Source: Pseudidiomarina homiensis (GTDB taxonomy: Bacteria > Pseudomonadota > Gammaproteobacteria > Enterobacterales > Alteromonadaceae). Taken from it: a stretch of 64,000 nt of DNA. Below, piece after piece: positions 54,280 through 63,227 of the stretch. Positions within the stretch are counted from its first letter, which is position 1. The number at the start of each line of letters is the position of its first letter. The notes below the pieces were generated by a model. That model searched no databases, was not told where the DNA came from, and saw only the letters and a program-made list of their open reading frames with translations. The translations under genes and the position numbers were made by a program. The stretch lies in contig NZ_PIPX01000001.1 in the NCBI RefSeq assembly GCF_003987225.1, positions 806,001 through 870,000 of the forward strand, in the 5' to 3' direction.

Positions 54280-54331
54280 ATGGGGAATCCTCATAACTGC
54301 AGCTAAATTTTGCGGGGCGGATCATACTCGA

Positions 54332-55102
54332 TTACGGCTTCGTGAACAACACAAAGCGTTCGCAAAAATCTTGAATGAGTGCCAAAAGGCCTTGCGCCAG
54401 TTGCTCTGGAGCATAGTTAGGGAATTGGACCTGTAAACCTTCAAACAGTTGCGTAAAGGTTTGTGGTTGGTTGCGTAATTGCTCCAAGGCATAGGCTGTC
54501 AGAGTGTTGATTTGCATAAAACTCACCACCTCCGCCTCCGGCTGGCGGTACACTAAGGCGCAATACGGTTCAGCTAGCTGAGTGTCAGGTTGCTGAGTGC
54601 GACTTATCTGCGCGACTGGATAGTAATAAATCGCAACAACTGCCGTGGGATTAAGATAGAGGACGGTGTCATCTGAAAGCTCACCTACCACTCTTAAATT
54701 CTCATCGAAATCTGCGTGTAACACATCCACTTCAAGCCGCTCATAATGCGCAAGTTCAAATAACCAGGGAGGAAGCTCATTAGCGTCACACTGCGCGACA
54801 TCTAATGTCGCAAGAAATTGCACAAACTCAGCCCCAATTTCGGAAAATAACGGTGAGTTCGCATGGTGCTGCGCGATAAAGCTATCGACAAGTGCCTGCC
54901 ACTGGTCCTTTGCGAGTACTTCTTTTAATACCGGGAAGCCCGCATCCAGAAACTGCCGAATGTTGTTGTGAATCAGCCTTCGATAGATTGCCAAACGCCG
55001 CGGTTCAATAGCGTTCAATGCTTCATCTGGCTGCCGCTCGGAGCGCAGCCAAGCGGCCAATTCATGCTGTATTTGTTTGAAGTCTTGGGTCACGTGCGCC
55101 AA
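54332..55102 (-). CDS. hvfC: HvfC-type RiPP maturation partner (DUF2063)
   Basis: A 256-residue protein with an N-terminal DUF2063 (PF09836) helical domain (AIYRRLIHNNIRQFLDAGFPVLKEVL) and a C-terminal wing. In HvfABC and related systems this subunit binds the precursor peptide and the MNIO enzyme, delivering the peptide for modification. It overlaps hvfB by 41 bases. Assignment follows family organisation. Confidence 0.88.
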   Translation of the reverse strand: MAHVTQDFKQIQHELAAWLRSERQPDEALNAIEPRRLAIYRRLIHNNIRQFLDAGFPVLKEVLAKDQWQALVDSFIAQHHANSPLFSEIGAEFVQFLATLDVAQCDANELPPWLFELAHYERLEVDVLHADFDENLRVVGELSDDTVLYLNPTAVVAIYYYPVAQISRTQQPDTQLAEPYCALVYRQPEAEVVSFMQINTLTAYALEQLRNQPQTFTQLFEGLQVQFPNYAPEQLAQGLLALIQDFCERFVLFTKP

Positions 55103-55904
55103 CAGTTTGTTGTTGATGGGTGGTAATTTTATTCATTTCAGTCAGCAATTGTGACAAAGGTGGGATGTTAAAGTCTCGCTCTAAAACCGTCGGGAAAATA
55201 CCATGTTTTGCATAGGCAAAATCGAGCAAATCCCATACTTCTTGCTTCACATCTGCACCGTGAGTATCGACGAACAAATCATCGTACTCTTCAGTATGCC
55301 CCGCGATATGCCCATAAACGATACGCTCGCTTGGCAGCCCAGCAATAAAGTCATACGGATCATAGCGATGATTGACGCTATTGACGAAAACATTATTCAC
55401 GTCCAACAGTAACTTACAATCGGCTTGCGCAAGCACGGCATTGATAAACTCAAGTTCTGTCAATTCATTACCGAAACTGGCGTAATAGGAAACGTTTTCA
55501 AGTACCAACGGGCGCTCGATAATGTCTTGTACTTGTTTTACGCGCTGCACAACATGGTTGACGGCATCTTGCGTAAAAGGGATGGGTAACAGGTCATAAA
55601 GTTGACCCGCAGCAGAGCAATAACTCAGATGCTCGCTATAAATTCTGATATCAAAGCGATCGAGAAACGTCTTTACCTGCTTAATAAAATCGACATCGAG
55701 TGGGTCAGGACTGCCGATGGATAATGATAAGCCGTGGCTTGTTAAAGGCGCCTGCTCACGAATACGATCTAAAGTTCGGTAGGCTTGGTTTCCCCGCGGA
55801 AACCAATTCTCTGGCGCAAGCTCCCAAAAACCTACGTTGGGAGCTTGCGTTAAGACGTCATCCAGAAACTCACGGCGTAAACCAAGTCCTACGGTCTTCA
55901 GCAT
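55062..55904 (-). CDS. hvfB: HvfB-type MNIO peptide maturase (DUF692)
   Basis: A 280-residue TIM-barrel iron oxidase of the DUF692/MNIO family (PF05114). Metal-ligand regions: SHGLSLSIG with H57, SEHLSY with E91/H92, LENVS, LLLDVNN, GHIAGH and ERDFNIP. In HvfB-type systems, the enzyme with HvfC converts precursor cysteines to oxazolone-thioamide groups that bind copper. The stop and the hvfA start context show the order A-B-C, and the gap to hvfA is three bases. Confidence 0.92.
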   Translation of the reverse strand: MLKTVGLGLRREFLDDVLTQAPNVGFWELAPENWFPRGNQAYRTLDRIREQAPLTSHGLSLSIGSPDPLDVDFIKQVKTFLDRFDIRIYSEHLSYCSAAGQLYDLLPIPFTQDAVNHVVQRVKQVQDIIERPLVLENVSYYASFGNELTELEFINAVLAQADCKLLLDVNNVFVNSVNHRYDPYDFIAGLPSERIVYGHIAGHTEEYDDLFVDTHGADVKQEVWDLLDFAYAKHGIFPTVLERDFNIPPLSQLLTEMNKITTHQQQTVGARDPRLQTNTA

Positions 55905-55907
55905 TAC

Positions 55908-56282
55908 TTATGCGCCGCCACACTTGCCTTCGCCGCATTTACCTTCGCCACATTTGCCTTCTTTGGCTTTTTCCTTGGCTTTTTCTTTGGCTTCATCATG
56001 TGCGTGCTCTTTCATGTCAGCTTTGCGGTCTTCACCACACTTGCCTTCGCCGCACTTACCTTCGCCACATTTGCCTTCTTTGGCTTTTTCTTTCATTTCT
56101 TCCTTTTTCATGTCGCCGCATTTGCCTTCACCACATTTGGCTTCACGCTCCTTGCTTTCTTCTTGCTGATAGCCAGAGCCCATATCAGAATAGCTAAAGG
56201 GATTTGCTGCGGCTTGCATAGAAAGACCACCTGCTAATAATGCACCTACGGTGACTGCCATTGATTTTTTCATGTTGCTCAT
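55908..56282 (-). CDS. hvfA: HvfA-type Cys-rich RiPP metallophore precursor
   Basis: A 124-residue exported peptide: signal peptide 1-26 (cleavage after AAA), a short spacer, then a Lys/Glu-rich region. All eight cysteines (50, 55, 72, 77, 82, 111, 116, 121) are in KCG context, seven of them in EGKCG units, arranged as clusters of two, three and three separated by charged helical linkers. HvfA precursors of Haemophilus carry fewer such units as I recall. Start at 56282 behind GAGGA. Probably an outer- or periplasmic copper-binding product. Confidence 0.9.
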   Translation of the reverse strand: MSNMKKSMAVTVGALLAGGLSMQAAANPFSYSDMGSGYQQEESKEREAKCGEGKCGDMKKEEMKEKAKEGKCGEGKCGEGKCGEDRKADMKEHAHDEAKEKAKEKAKEGKCGEGKCGEGKCGGA

Positions 56283-56337
56283 AGTTGTAGTCCTCTGTTG
56301 TGTTATGTCATACGACACTTGTTAACTATAGCTGTTC

Positions 56338-56374
56338 TACAAAAAAAAGCCCCGCTTGGCTAGCGGGGCTTTAC
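56338..56374 (-). terminator. Terminator of the TonB operon
   Basis: On the minus strand AAAGCCCCGC, loop of seven, GCGGGGCTTT, then a run of T. Stem 56346-56355 with 56363-56372. It lies between the TPR gene stop (56406) and hvfA and insulates the hvf operon from it. Confidence 0.9.
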
Positions 56375-56405
56375 AACTTTTTTGCGTCGTTAGGCACTAT
56401 TTCGC

Positions 56406-57710
56406 TTACAACGACACACCTAAGTTGCTTGCTTTGCTGCGAATATAAGATTCCCAACTACGTGCATTACGGCGTTGGTTTTCAAACTTCTGCGCTTCTT
56501 TAACATACTTCAGCGCTTCGCTGAATTTGTTTTGATAGAAATACGCTTCAGTCAGTGACATGTACACCGCACCTGGTTCGTCGTAGCCTTGATCTATCGC
56601 ATTTAGATAGGCTTGCGCTGCTTGCGGATATTCTTCCGCACGCAAATGCGCTGTACCTTTCTTACGATAGTAGTCAGCACGATCTTCACGCTCGTCAGCA
56701 ATCTCAGCTGCCAATGCGTACATTTCGGCTGCACGGCTGTACTCACGTGCCATTTCGAAGTTGTTCGCGGCACTTTGATAGTTCCGCGCAGTCTTCTCAA
56801 TGTCACCAGCATTCAAATGTTTCACCATCAAACGTGCTGAGTCATAAGGAATGCCATTGTTAGAGTAGAGCTGAACGAGAGCTTTAAACTGGTTTTCTTT
56901 CTCAAAGTAACCCGCCAGATATGCAATTTCTAATGTTTGCAGAGCTTTATCTAGTTGCTCTTCCAACATGTAGATCATACCTAACTGATTCCACCAGTTC
57001 TTTTCCCCTGGGAAAATCTCAAGACCAGACTCGAGAACATTGATTGCATCAGCGTACATTTTGCGTTCGTAATACGAAGCAACTTTCAGTACGTATGGGT
57101 TCTTGTTTGGCTCTTCATAACTTTGAATTGCCAAATCTGCTGGGCGAATTACCTTTTCGAATTGCTTTAACTCGTAGTAGGAGTTCGCAATACGCAAGAA
57201 TACATCACCGTTAGCTTCACCCGTAAACTGCAACCATTGGCCGTAGTACTTAAGTGCTGAGCGATAGTCTTCAAGTTGCAAGCTCAAGTCGGCAGCGAGT
57301 TTAATCGCTGAAGCCTGATCTGACCAACCTAAAACGTCTGCATCTGCCGCACGGGTGACGCGAGTAAAGGCGTCATTGATGCGATCATCAGCGGCGTAAA
57401 GGTTACCAAGAAAACGATCAACGTAAGCTTGGTCAAAAGCTTCGCGCGGTTCTACTGCTTCAAGTTCAGCAATAGCACCTTTGATGTCTTCTTGTTCGCT
57501 GTAGAGCTCAAAAGCAGCCATGATTCGACGTCCAACGCGTTCTGAAACCGTTAAGTTACGACGGTTATCTTTACGCTGTTGAATTTCTTCTGCTGTAGGC
57601 AAGTTGTAATTAATGTCTTGCGCGTTAGCGACAGGCGTACCCGCCGCTAAAACGCCACACAATACACTCGCGCTAAGAAGCATAGTGAGTTTTTTGTGCA
57701 TCATTATCAT
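56406..57710 (-). CDS. TPR protein of the TonB2-type system
   Basis: A 434-residue periplasmic protein: signal peptide (about 1-30, ANA-Q) and multiple tetratricopeptide repeats across residues 50-420. This is the last gene of the DUF3450-TtpC-ExbB-ExbD-TonB-TPR order common in Alteromonadales and Vibrio. Role likely structural within the energy-transducing complex. Start lies at 57710, or two codons later, right after the tonB stop. Confidence 0.88.
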   Translation of the reverse strand: MIMMHKKLTMLLSASVLCGVLAAGTPVANAQDINYNLPTAEEIQQRKDNRRNLTVSERVGRRIMAAFELYSEQEDIKGAIAELEAVEPREAFDQAYVDRFLGNLYAADDRINDAFTRVTRAADADVLGWSDQASAIKLAADLSLQLEDYRSALKYYGQWLQFTGEANGDVFLRIANSYYELKQFEKVIRPADLAIQSYEEPNKNPYVLKVASYYERKMYADAINVLESGLEIFPGEKNWWNQLGMIYMLEEQLDKALQTLEIAYLAGYFEKENQFKALVQLYSNNGIPYDSARLMVKHLNAGDIEKTARNYQSAANNFEMAREYSRAAEMYALAAEIADEREDRADYYRKKGTAHLRAEEYPQAAQAYLNAIDQGYDEPGAVYMSLTEAYFYQNKFSEALKYVKEAQKFENQRRNARSWESYIRSKASNLGVSL

Positions 57711-58321
57711 TACTCCTGATCCAGGCTGAAGTCGAGTTGGACTGTCTGGCCCGGCTGCTCTACTGGCTTACCATCAACCATCTTCGGATTGTACTTCCAA
57801 CGCAAGAGCGCACGACGTGCTTCTTGGTCAAATACCCGACGAGGATTTGAATCGATAACTTCGACGTCAGTAACACCGCCAGTCTTATCGATGGTAAAGC
57901 GCAACATCACCCAACCTTCAACACCATCACGTGCTGCCGCTGGTGGGTAGCGTGGGTTAATACGTACCACAGGTACTGCTTCCCCATCACGCATCATTCC
58001 ACCACTCGCATCAAAGCCAGTGTCGGTACCACCTACGTCAACATCAAACCCAAGGTCCAAGTTCATACCATCGGCATCTGAGTTATCAGGCTCGTTTGGT
58101 GGCGTCTCCGGCGGCTGAGCCGGTGGAGGCGGAGGTGGTGGTGGCGTACGGCGACGCTGATCCACTTCCGAATCCGGTGGCTGAGTCACAATCTCAATGA
58201 CTGATGACGGTGGAGGCGGTGCATTTCGCCCGTCGCCCCCGCTGATCAAGAACGCCATGAACGCGAACAGAAGGAACGTAGCTGCAGCACCTAATAGTAT
58301 TGATACTATAAAGCGCACCAT
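57710..58321 (-). CDS. tonB: TonB energy transducer
   Basis: A 203-residue TonB: N-terminal transmembrane anchor (about 5-27), a Pro-rich linker with RRRTPPPPPPPPAQPPETPP, an Asp/Gly-rich spacer, and the C-terminal TonB domain (VRINPRYPPAAARDGVEGWVMLRFTID). Transmits proton-motive force to outer-membrane receptors. Stop overlaps the TPR start. Confidence 0.92.
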   Translation of the reverse strand: MVRFIVSILLGAAATFLLFAFMAFLISGGDGRNAPPPPSSVIEIVTQPPDSEVDQRRRTPPPPPPPPAQPPETPPNEPDNSDADGMNLDLGFDVDVGGTDTGFDASGGMMRDGEAVPVVRINPRYPPAAARDGVEGWVMLRFTIDKTGGVTDVEVIDSNPRRVFDQEARRALLRWKYNPKMVDGKPVEQPGQTVQLDFSLDQE

Positions 58322-58322
58322 A

Positions 58323-58724
58323 TTAATCGTCCTCTGCGGCTATGGATATCTTGTCAATACCCGCTTCCTTAATTTGATCCATGACTTCAACGACAACACC
58401 ATGTTTGGCTTCTTTGTCCGCCTGAATCACTACGATATCAGTTGGCTGTTCTGCCAAGAGACGCTCGATGTTGGCGCCTACACGCTCAACATCAACCATA
58501 CGCTTGTCCATCCATACTTCGCCATTCGCGCGAATAGCGATAAAGATGTTGGCAGAAGGTTTCTTCTGCGCCTGACTAGCTTCTGGCTTGTTCACGTCAA
58601 TACCAGCTTCTTTAACGAAAGAGGTGGTTACGATGAAGAAGATCAACATGATGAATACGATGTCTAGCATCGGCGTCATGTCGATCGCTGCATCTTCCTC
58701 TTCACGAATACGTTTACGTGCCAT
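58323..58724 (-). CDS. exbD: ExbD/TolR-family biopolymer transport protein
   Basis: A 133-residue ExbD: one N-terminal membrane helix with the essential Asp (IDMTPMLDIVFIMLIFFIV) and a periplasmic domain. Follows exbB by 12 bases. Confidence 0.94.
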   Translation of the reverse strand: MARKRIREEEDAAIDMTPMLDIVFIMLIFFIVTTSFVKEAGIDVNKPEASQAQKKPSANIFIAIRANGEVWMDKRMVDVERVGANIERLLAEQPTDIVVIQADKEAKHGVVVEVMDQIKEAGIDKISIAAEDD

Positions 58725-58736
58725 AATTCTTCTCTC

Positions 58737-59261
58737 TTAATGATGTGGCAAACTGTCGACCAACTTGTCACGAGCACGTTTCACTTTTGACTCTAAACGA
58801 GTCGCAAAGAACATGCCTGACAGTGCTGCAACCATTCCGGCCATTGTCGGGATCGTCGCCATCGAGATACCGTCGGCCATCAAACGAGGGTTACCGGTAC
58901 CCTGCGTTGCCATAGTTTCGAATACGGTAATCATACCGGTTACCGTACCCAATAGTCCGATAAGCGGACACATGGCGATGGTTGTTTTGATCAACAACAT
59001 ACGTGCATTCAGTTTATCAGCTGCCTCGGAAATCCATGCTTCACGGATCCTGTGAGCGTACCAAGAGGTGGTGTCCTTCCGCGCGTCCCACTGTGCGATG
59101 ATATCTTTCTTCATCTTAGGGAACACTGCGGTAAGGAACCAGAAGCGCTCAATCATGAGTACCCACATGAGAAAGAGCGCTCCCATGACGAAATATAAAA
59201 CGTCGCCACCGGTGCTCAGAAAATCCCTGATAGTTTCCCAAAGGCCCATCAGGTAAAGCAT
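58737..59261 (-). CDS. exbB: ExbB-like (MotA/TolQ/ExbB) protein
   Basis: A 174-residue short ExbB: three membrane helices, with the conserved LLGTVTGMITVFETMATQGTGNPRLMADGIS block near 97-127. It is one of two ExbB-type proteins in the operon. It forms the proton channel with ExbD. Confidence 0.92.
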   Translation of the reverse strand: MLYLMGLWETIRDFLSTGGDVLYFVMGALFLMWVLMIERFWFLTAVFPKMKKDIIAQWDARKDTTSWYAHRIREAWISEAADKLNARMLLIKTTIAMCPLIGLLGTVTGMITVFETMATQGTGNPRLMADGISMATIPTMAGMVAALSGMFFATRLESKVKRARDKLVDSLPHH

Positions 59262-59265
59262 AGGA

Positions 59266-60636
59266 TTACTCCTTCTCCGCGTGCGCGGCTACAATACCGG
59301 CAGCTTGTTCGTCCAACGTGTGAACGATCTTCTTAGCACGACCCGCAACAACTGCGTGGATCAGAATTAATGGCAATGCAGCGATTAGACCCATAGCGGT
59401 GGTTACCAACGCCATTGAGATGTCGCCTGCCATGATTTTCGGGTCACCCGTACCGTACAAGGTAATCGATTGGAAGGTACCGATCATACCGATAACCGTA
59501 CCCAATAGACCGAGTAGTGGTGCGATTGCCGCGAAAATCTTGATGATGTTAACACCAGAATCGATACGTGGCGTTTCACGCATGATGGCTTCATCAAGTT
59601 TCAGTTCAAGGTTCTCAACGTCGTCAGACTTGTTGTCATGGTAGACTTTCAAGATACGACCAAGAGAGTTCTTCTCTGAAGGATTACCTGTGTTCTTAAG
59701 CTGAGCACGGATTTTCGCGCCTTCTGAACCCAAGGTAACGATTTTCCAGATAGCAATCAGGATACCAAGGATAAGAACTACAGTGATTACATAACCAACT
59801 GTGCCACCTTGATGATACTGTTCTTCAAGCGTCGCTTTTTGCGTTGCAAGATTCAAAATCTGGCCACGAGCAGGGTCAATATAAACGCCTTCGTAACCTG
59901 ATTCAGTGCTCAAGAACGAATCAGCTGCTGAAAGAATGTAGCCTTCTGGCTGCTTACCTAACGGCTGGATTTCTTCAGCTTGGTCGTTGTAGACGAAGTA
60001 TTCGCCGTCAGACAACAAGTTGAAAACACCGATACGCGTTACGTCACGTTGTTCAGTAGAACCGTCCAACAAAGTAACTTCAGCAGGGAAAGTCACAACT
60101 TTGCCCGACTCTTTCATTTCGGTTAACCATGCCAACCAAAGCTCTTCAAGCTCTTCAATGGTTGGAACTTCACGTGCTTCAGCAATACTTTCCAAGATGT
60201 CTTCACGACCTGGGTACTGTGAGCTCACGATTGAAGTCGCGATACGACCGATGGTTTCGCTGGCTGCACCACGTGCAACACCGACGATCTCACCCAAAGT
60301 ACCGAGTTGGTTTTGCAGTTCAGTTTCTTTGTTCGCTAAAGCGATTTCGTTCTCAGAAAACTCAGTCTGTAAACGCTCACCACGTGCGCGTTCATCAGCC
60401 AACTGCTTCTTCGCACGATTCAACAAGGCTTGCTTGTCGGCGCGGTCAGAAGTGAACTCAGCTTCACGTTCAGCATTAATACGCTGAGAAGCTGCGCGGT
60501 TTTCTTTTACCAACTCGAGCAATTGCTCAAGTGATTTTGCGTTGGATACTTCTTGCTCTTGTGCGTATGCAGAGCTCGCACCCATGGTTAGAGAGAATGC
60601 TGTAGCTACCAGCAAAGATTTCACTAGTTTGTTCAT
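59266..60636 (-). CDS. TtpC-like extended ExbB protein
   Basis: A 456-residue protein: signal peptide (about 1-25), a long periplasmic coiled-coil and a mixed domain (residues 26-280), then a C-terminal MotA/TolQ/ExbB domain with PLLGLLGTVIGMIGTFQ near 366-382. Matches the TtpC proteins that accompany TonB2 systems. Overlaps the DUF3450 gene by four bases. Confidence 0.9.
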   Translation of the reverse strand: MNKLVKSLLVATAFSLTMGASSAYAQEQEVSNAKSLEQLLELVKENRAASQRINAEREAEFTSDRADKQALLNRAKKQLADERARGERLQTEFSENEIALANKETELQNQLGTLGEIVGVARGAASETIGRIATSIVSSQYPGREDILESIAEAREVPTIEELEELWLAWLTEMKESGKVVTFPAEVTLLDGSTEQRDVTRIGVFNLLSDGEYFVYNDQAEEIQPLGKQPEGYILSAADSFLSTESGYEGVYIDPARGQILNLATQKATLEEQYHQGGTVGYVITVVLILGILIAIWKIVTLGSEGAKIRAQLKNTGNPSEKNSLGRILKVYHDNKSDDVENLELKLDEAIMRETPRIDSGVNIIKIFAAIAPLLGLLGTVIGMIGTFQSITLYGTGDPKIMAGDISMALVTTAMGLIAALPLILIHAVVAGRAKKIVHTLDEQAAGIVAAHAEKE

Positions 60637-61415
60637 TCTGCACGCTCCGCTGCATAGATTGGCAATTTAAGAAGATCTGGTGCGCTTTGCTTACGCGCCA
60701 TACGGATGGCTTTCGTTAAAGGAGCTAGGTAGGCGTCGTCAAGGACTTCCCACTGACCAGCTTCTTGGTTATAAATCCAACCGTTTTTCAGATCCAGCGA
60801 TTGCGCCATCAGCGCAGAACGACCAAGGTGGAAGAAGTCAACAGAGATTTCTTCGCCTTCAAAGTTCAATTTACCTTCATAGGCAATCAAACCAGAACCG
60901 TAGTCCATTTCAGCTTGATAAGCTTCAGTGATCTGACGGAATTGCTCAGACGTGGTTACGTTTGAGTTTTCCATCACGTCACGTAGACGCTCAACACGCT
61001 CTAAACGACGGTCGCGGTGGATAGGAATATCCAGCTTAACAAACTGCTCCAAAGCGTCGATCATCTTGTACATCAAAGGAACAACACCTTGTTTGGTGTC
61101 TTCGATGCCGTCGATCTGACGCTGTAGAGAAGCCAGTTGCGCGTTCTGGTCATCAACCAAACGTTGTACGTGATCGTTGTAGACTTTCAGCTGTTCATAC
61201 TGGTCTACAATGCCACGGTATTCGTACAGCAATTCATTTGACTGCTCGAACAACGAATTGATTTTTTCTTGTGAACGTACATCAGCTTGATGCGTTTTTG
61301 CGCCTTCGCTTTGCAGCGTAGGTACTGATTGTGCAGCAGCGGTAGCGCTGCCTGCCATTGCAAGCGCACCAACAAGGGCCGCTGCAACTTTGCTTTTATT
61401 GATTACTTTGGTCAT
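60633..61415 (-). CDS. DUF3450 periplasmic coiled-coil protein
   Basis: A 260-residue exported protein (signal peptide about 1-28, AAA-Q). Residues 50-110 form a coiled coil (EQYEQLKVYNDHVQRLVDDQNAQLASLQRQIDG), then a domain typical of DUF3450 (PF11932). First gene of the TonB2-type operon. Start at the ATG at 61415. Function unknown. Confidence 0.88.
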   Translation of the reverse strand: MTKVINKSKVAAALVGALAMAGSATAAAQSVPTLQSEGAKTHQADVRSQEKINSLFEQSNELLYEYRGIVDQYEQLKVYNDHVQRLVDDQNAQLASLQRQIDGIEDTKQGVVPLMYKMIDALEQFVKLDIPIHRDRRLERVERLRDVMENSNVTTSEQFRQITEAYQAEMDYGSGLIAYEGKLNFEGEEISVDFFHLGRSALMAQSLDLKNGWIYNQEAGQWEVLDDAYLAPLTKAIRMARKQSAPDLLKLPIYAAERAE

Positions 61416-61424
61416 AGTTCCCAA

Positions 61425-61842
61425 CCAATTTGATTTAACTTTCTGCTGACAACAATTAGAGCCGTCAACTTCCCAGTTATTTGAGTGACGAAAAGAGTTT
61501 AATCAACACTTGCAGCTATTGCTCACGATATTGAGAGCAATAATCTGCTCAATACTCCCACGATCTGACAAACCCTGTCAACCTGTGAAATGAGATTATT
61601 CCTAGCCTAAAGCTGCATAAAGATGCAATTACAGGTTCTTAACAAAACGTCAATTTTGCCCTTCTGAGTTTCCCTCTGAGTATAGCCATTTTTCTCTAAC
61701 TTTGACGGATTTTGACAAGGAAAGTTCAGCCCGCAACTGCGCCGGTAACAGGTGCATTTCTTAAAGAGTTATCTTGCCTTGCACTTGCCGTGCGAACGCA
61801 CGCTGGGGTACTCTGACAAACACACTCTGATAGGAATAGTTA
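61425..61842. other. Divergent intergenic region, 418 bases
   Basis: Between DUF3450 and priC-like genes. It contains TATTGCTC-N10-GAGCAATA (61517-61542), an 8-bp perfect inverted repeat, and on the plus strand a sigma70-like TTGCCG (61785-61790), 18-base spacer, TACTCT (61809-61814). I see no convincing Fur box and no supported ORF. Confidence 0.5.
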
Positions 61843-62145
61843 ATGCCAACTGAAAGCACGGTATATCAAAGACTCCAGCACCAGATCGCACACTTGCGTC
61901 AACAGATCTTGGCATTACGTGTTAGCGAGGAACAATTTCAAGATTGGTTCGATGCGCAGCTTTTTAAAACCACGCATAGCGCACCGGAACATTACTGTGA
62001 TGAGTTAGCGACGAACGTACGCCAACTGGAACGCAGTCAAAGTGCGGACCAACAGCAATGGTTGGCCCTGCGCGTTGAGCAACAAATGCTGGCCTTAAGC
62101 CGCGCCGTCGCCTTTTTCCAAAGCCGACAACGACGAAAACCCTAG
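61843..62145 (+). CDS. Short PriC-like protein
   Basis: A 100-residue protein resembling the N-terminal domain of PriC: RLQHQIAHLRQQILAL near 9-24, then FDAQLFKTTHSAP near 36-48 and WLALRVEQQMLALSRAVAFF. E. coli PriC is 175 residues, so the C-terminal SSB- and DNA-binding half is absent or unrecognisable. Replication restart role is inference. Convergent with the dioxygenase gene and overlapping it by 51 bases. Confidence 0.6.
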   Translation: MPTESTVYQRLQHQIAHLRQQILALRVSEEQFQDWFDAQLFKTTHSAPEHYCDELATNVRQLERSQSADQQQWLALRVEQQMLALSRAVAFFQSRQRRKP

Positions 62146-63210
62146 CGCTGCTTTTACCCGCTCTGGTAGTTCTGGCAACGCACTTTTCGGTAATAGATAG
62201 GTCGACATTGCAAAGAAATCTTTGAAAACTCGGTTTTGTTCTGTGGTACGGCGTAAATAGTCATGCCCTGAGCTACCGCCAGTACCTATCTTAGTACCCA
62301 GCATCCGCTGCACCATCATTGCGTGTTTGTAGCGCCATATGGTGAGCTTTTCATCCACTTCAGCGAGCGAGGTAATCACTTGCCACGCTAAATTAAATGC
62401 CGGCTCCTCGCGATACTGCGTAATAAACAGTGCGCTAAGCATAGCTCGTTGCGATAAACGCACTGCGTCGCTTTCTTGCAACACTTTATAACGTTCGTTA
62501 TCAAACAGCGCCGCAAAATTGTCTCGGTTCGCCTGAATTCCAGCCAGTTCAGTATGCAACTGTTCCTCATCAGCAGCATTTTCACGAATGATGGTTTCAT
62601 CATGATCAAGCGCATCGTTCACCGCCGCTTGATACATATCCCAAAATTTGAAGTCCTTAAATTCAAGAAAAGGCATGCGCGCCAACCAATCATCAACGCA
62701 ATCAAACAGCGTTGGCTGCTGTTCAAGTTCTTCTAGGTAGTTGCGATCCTGCTCATTCAAACGGTTGTAAAAGGATTGCTGATCAAAAGCAATACGCGTT
62801 TTTCGCGTCAGCCCTAAACGAATTTCAAGTTCCTTGAACTGAATACTCTGGAAACCGGATGCTGGAACTAAATAGTCGCGAAACTCTAAAAATTCCTGCG
62901 GCGTCATCGTTTCGATCACCGCAACCTGATCATTCATTAAATCTTGAATGGTCAGTACTCGGCGCAAACGATGTGCTACTAGATACAGTGCTTTATCGTC
63001 GAGCTGAGGCTTACTGAAGTCGGCGTGAATTGCACGTAATTCGTGCAGTACTTGTTTAAACCAAAGCTCATAGACTTGGTGCACAATAATAAATAGCATT
63101 TCGTCATGAGCTTCAGCGCCATATTTGGGGCTATGGGGTTGTTGTGCAGAAAGTAAGGTATCGAGTTTCAGGTAGTCGCTGTAATACACAGCATCTTTAT
63201 TCTTAGGCAT
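62095..63210 (-). CDS. kynA: Tryptophan 2,3-dioxygenase
   Basis: A 371-residue heme dioxygenase (L-Trp to N-formylkynurenine), the first step of the kynurenine pathway. YSDYLKLDTLLSAQ, HDEMLFIIVHQVYELWFKQ near 36-54 and LGTKIGTGGSSGHDYLRRTT near 310-329 are conserved active-site and substrate segments. It is longer than most bacterial enzymes (about 280). No kynB or kynU is adjacent. Confidence 0.92.
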   Translation of the reverse strand: MPKNKDAVYYSDYLKLDTLLSAQQPHSPKYGAEAHDEMLFIIVHQVYELWFKQVLHELRAIHADFSKPQLDDKALYLVAHRLRRVLTIQDLMNDQVAVIETMTPQEFLEFRDYLVPASGFQSIQFKELEIRLGLTRKTRIAFDQQSFYNRLNEQDRNYLEELEQQPTLFDCVDDWLARMPFLEFKDFKFWDMYQAAVNDALDHDETIIRENAADEEQLHTELAGIQANRDNFAALFDNERYKVLQESDAVRLSQRAMLSALFITQYREEPAFNLAWQVITSLAEVDEKLTIWRYKHAMMVQRMLGTKIGTGGSSGHDYLRRTTEQNRVFKDFFAMSTYLLPKSALPELPERVKAALGFSSLSALEKGDGAA

Positions 63211-63227
63211 GGTTCAGCTCTTCGTGA

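Noticed and set aside
55837-56169. Plus-strand reading frame with repeated Pro-Ser-Pro-His-Leu units
   Set aside because: It is the antisense shadow of the EGKCG repeats of hvfA; no ribosome site, and hvfA has a signal peptide and operon context.
55908-56170. Short tandem DNA repeats resembling a CRISPR-like array
   Set aside because: Unit size is about 15 bases, in frame, and encodes EGKCG motifs; no spacers and no cas genes.
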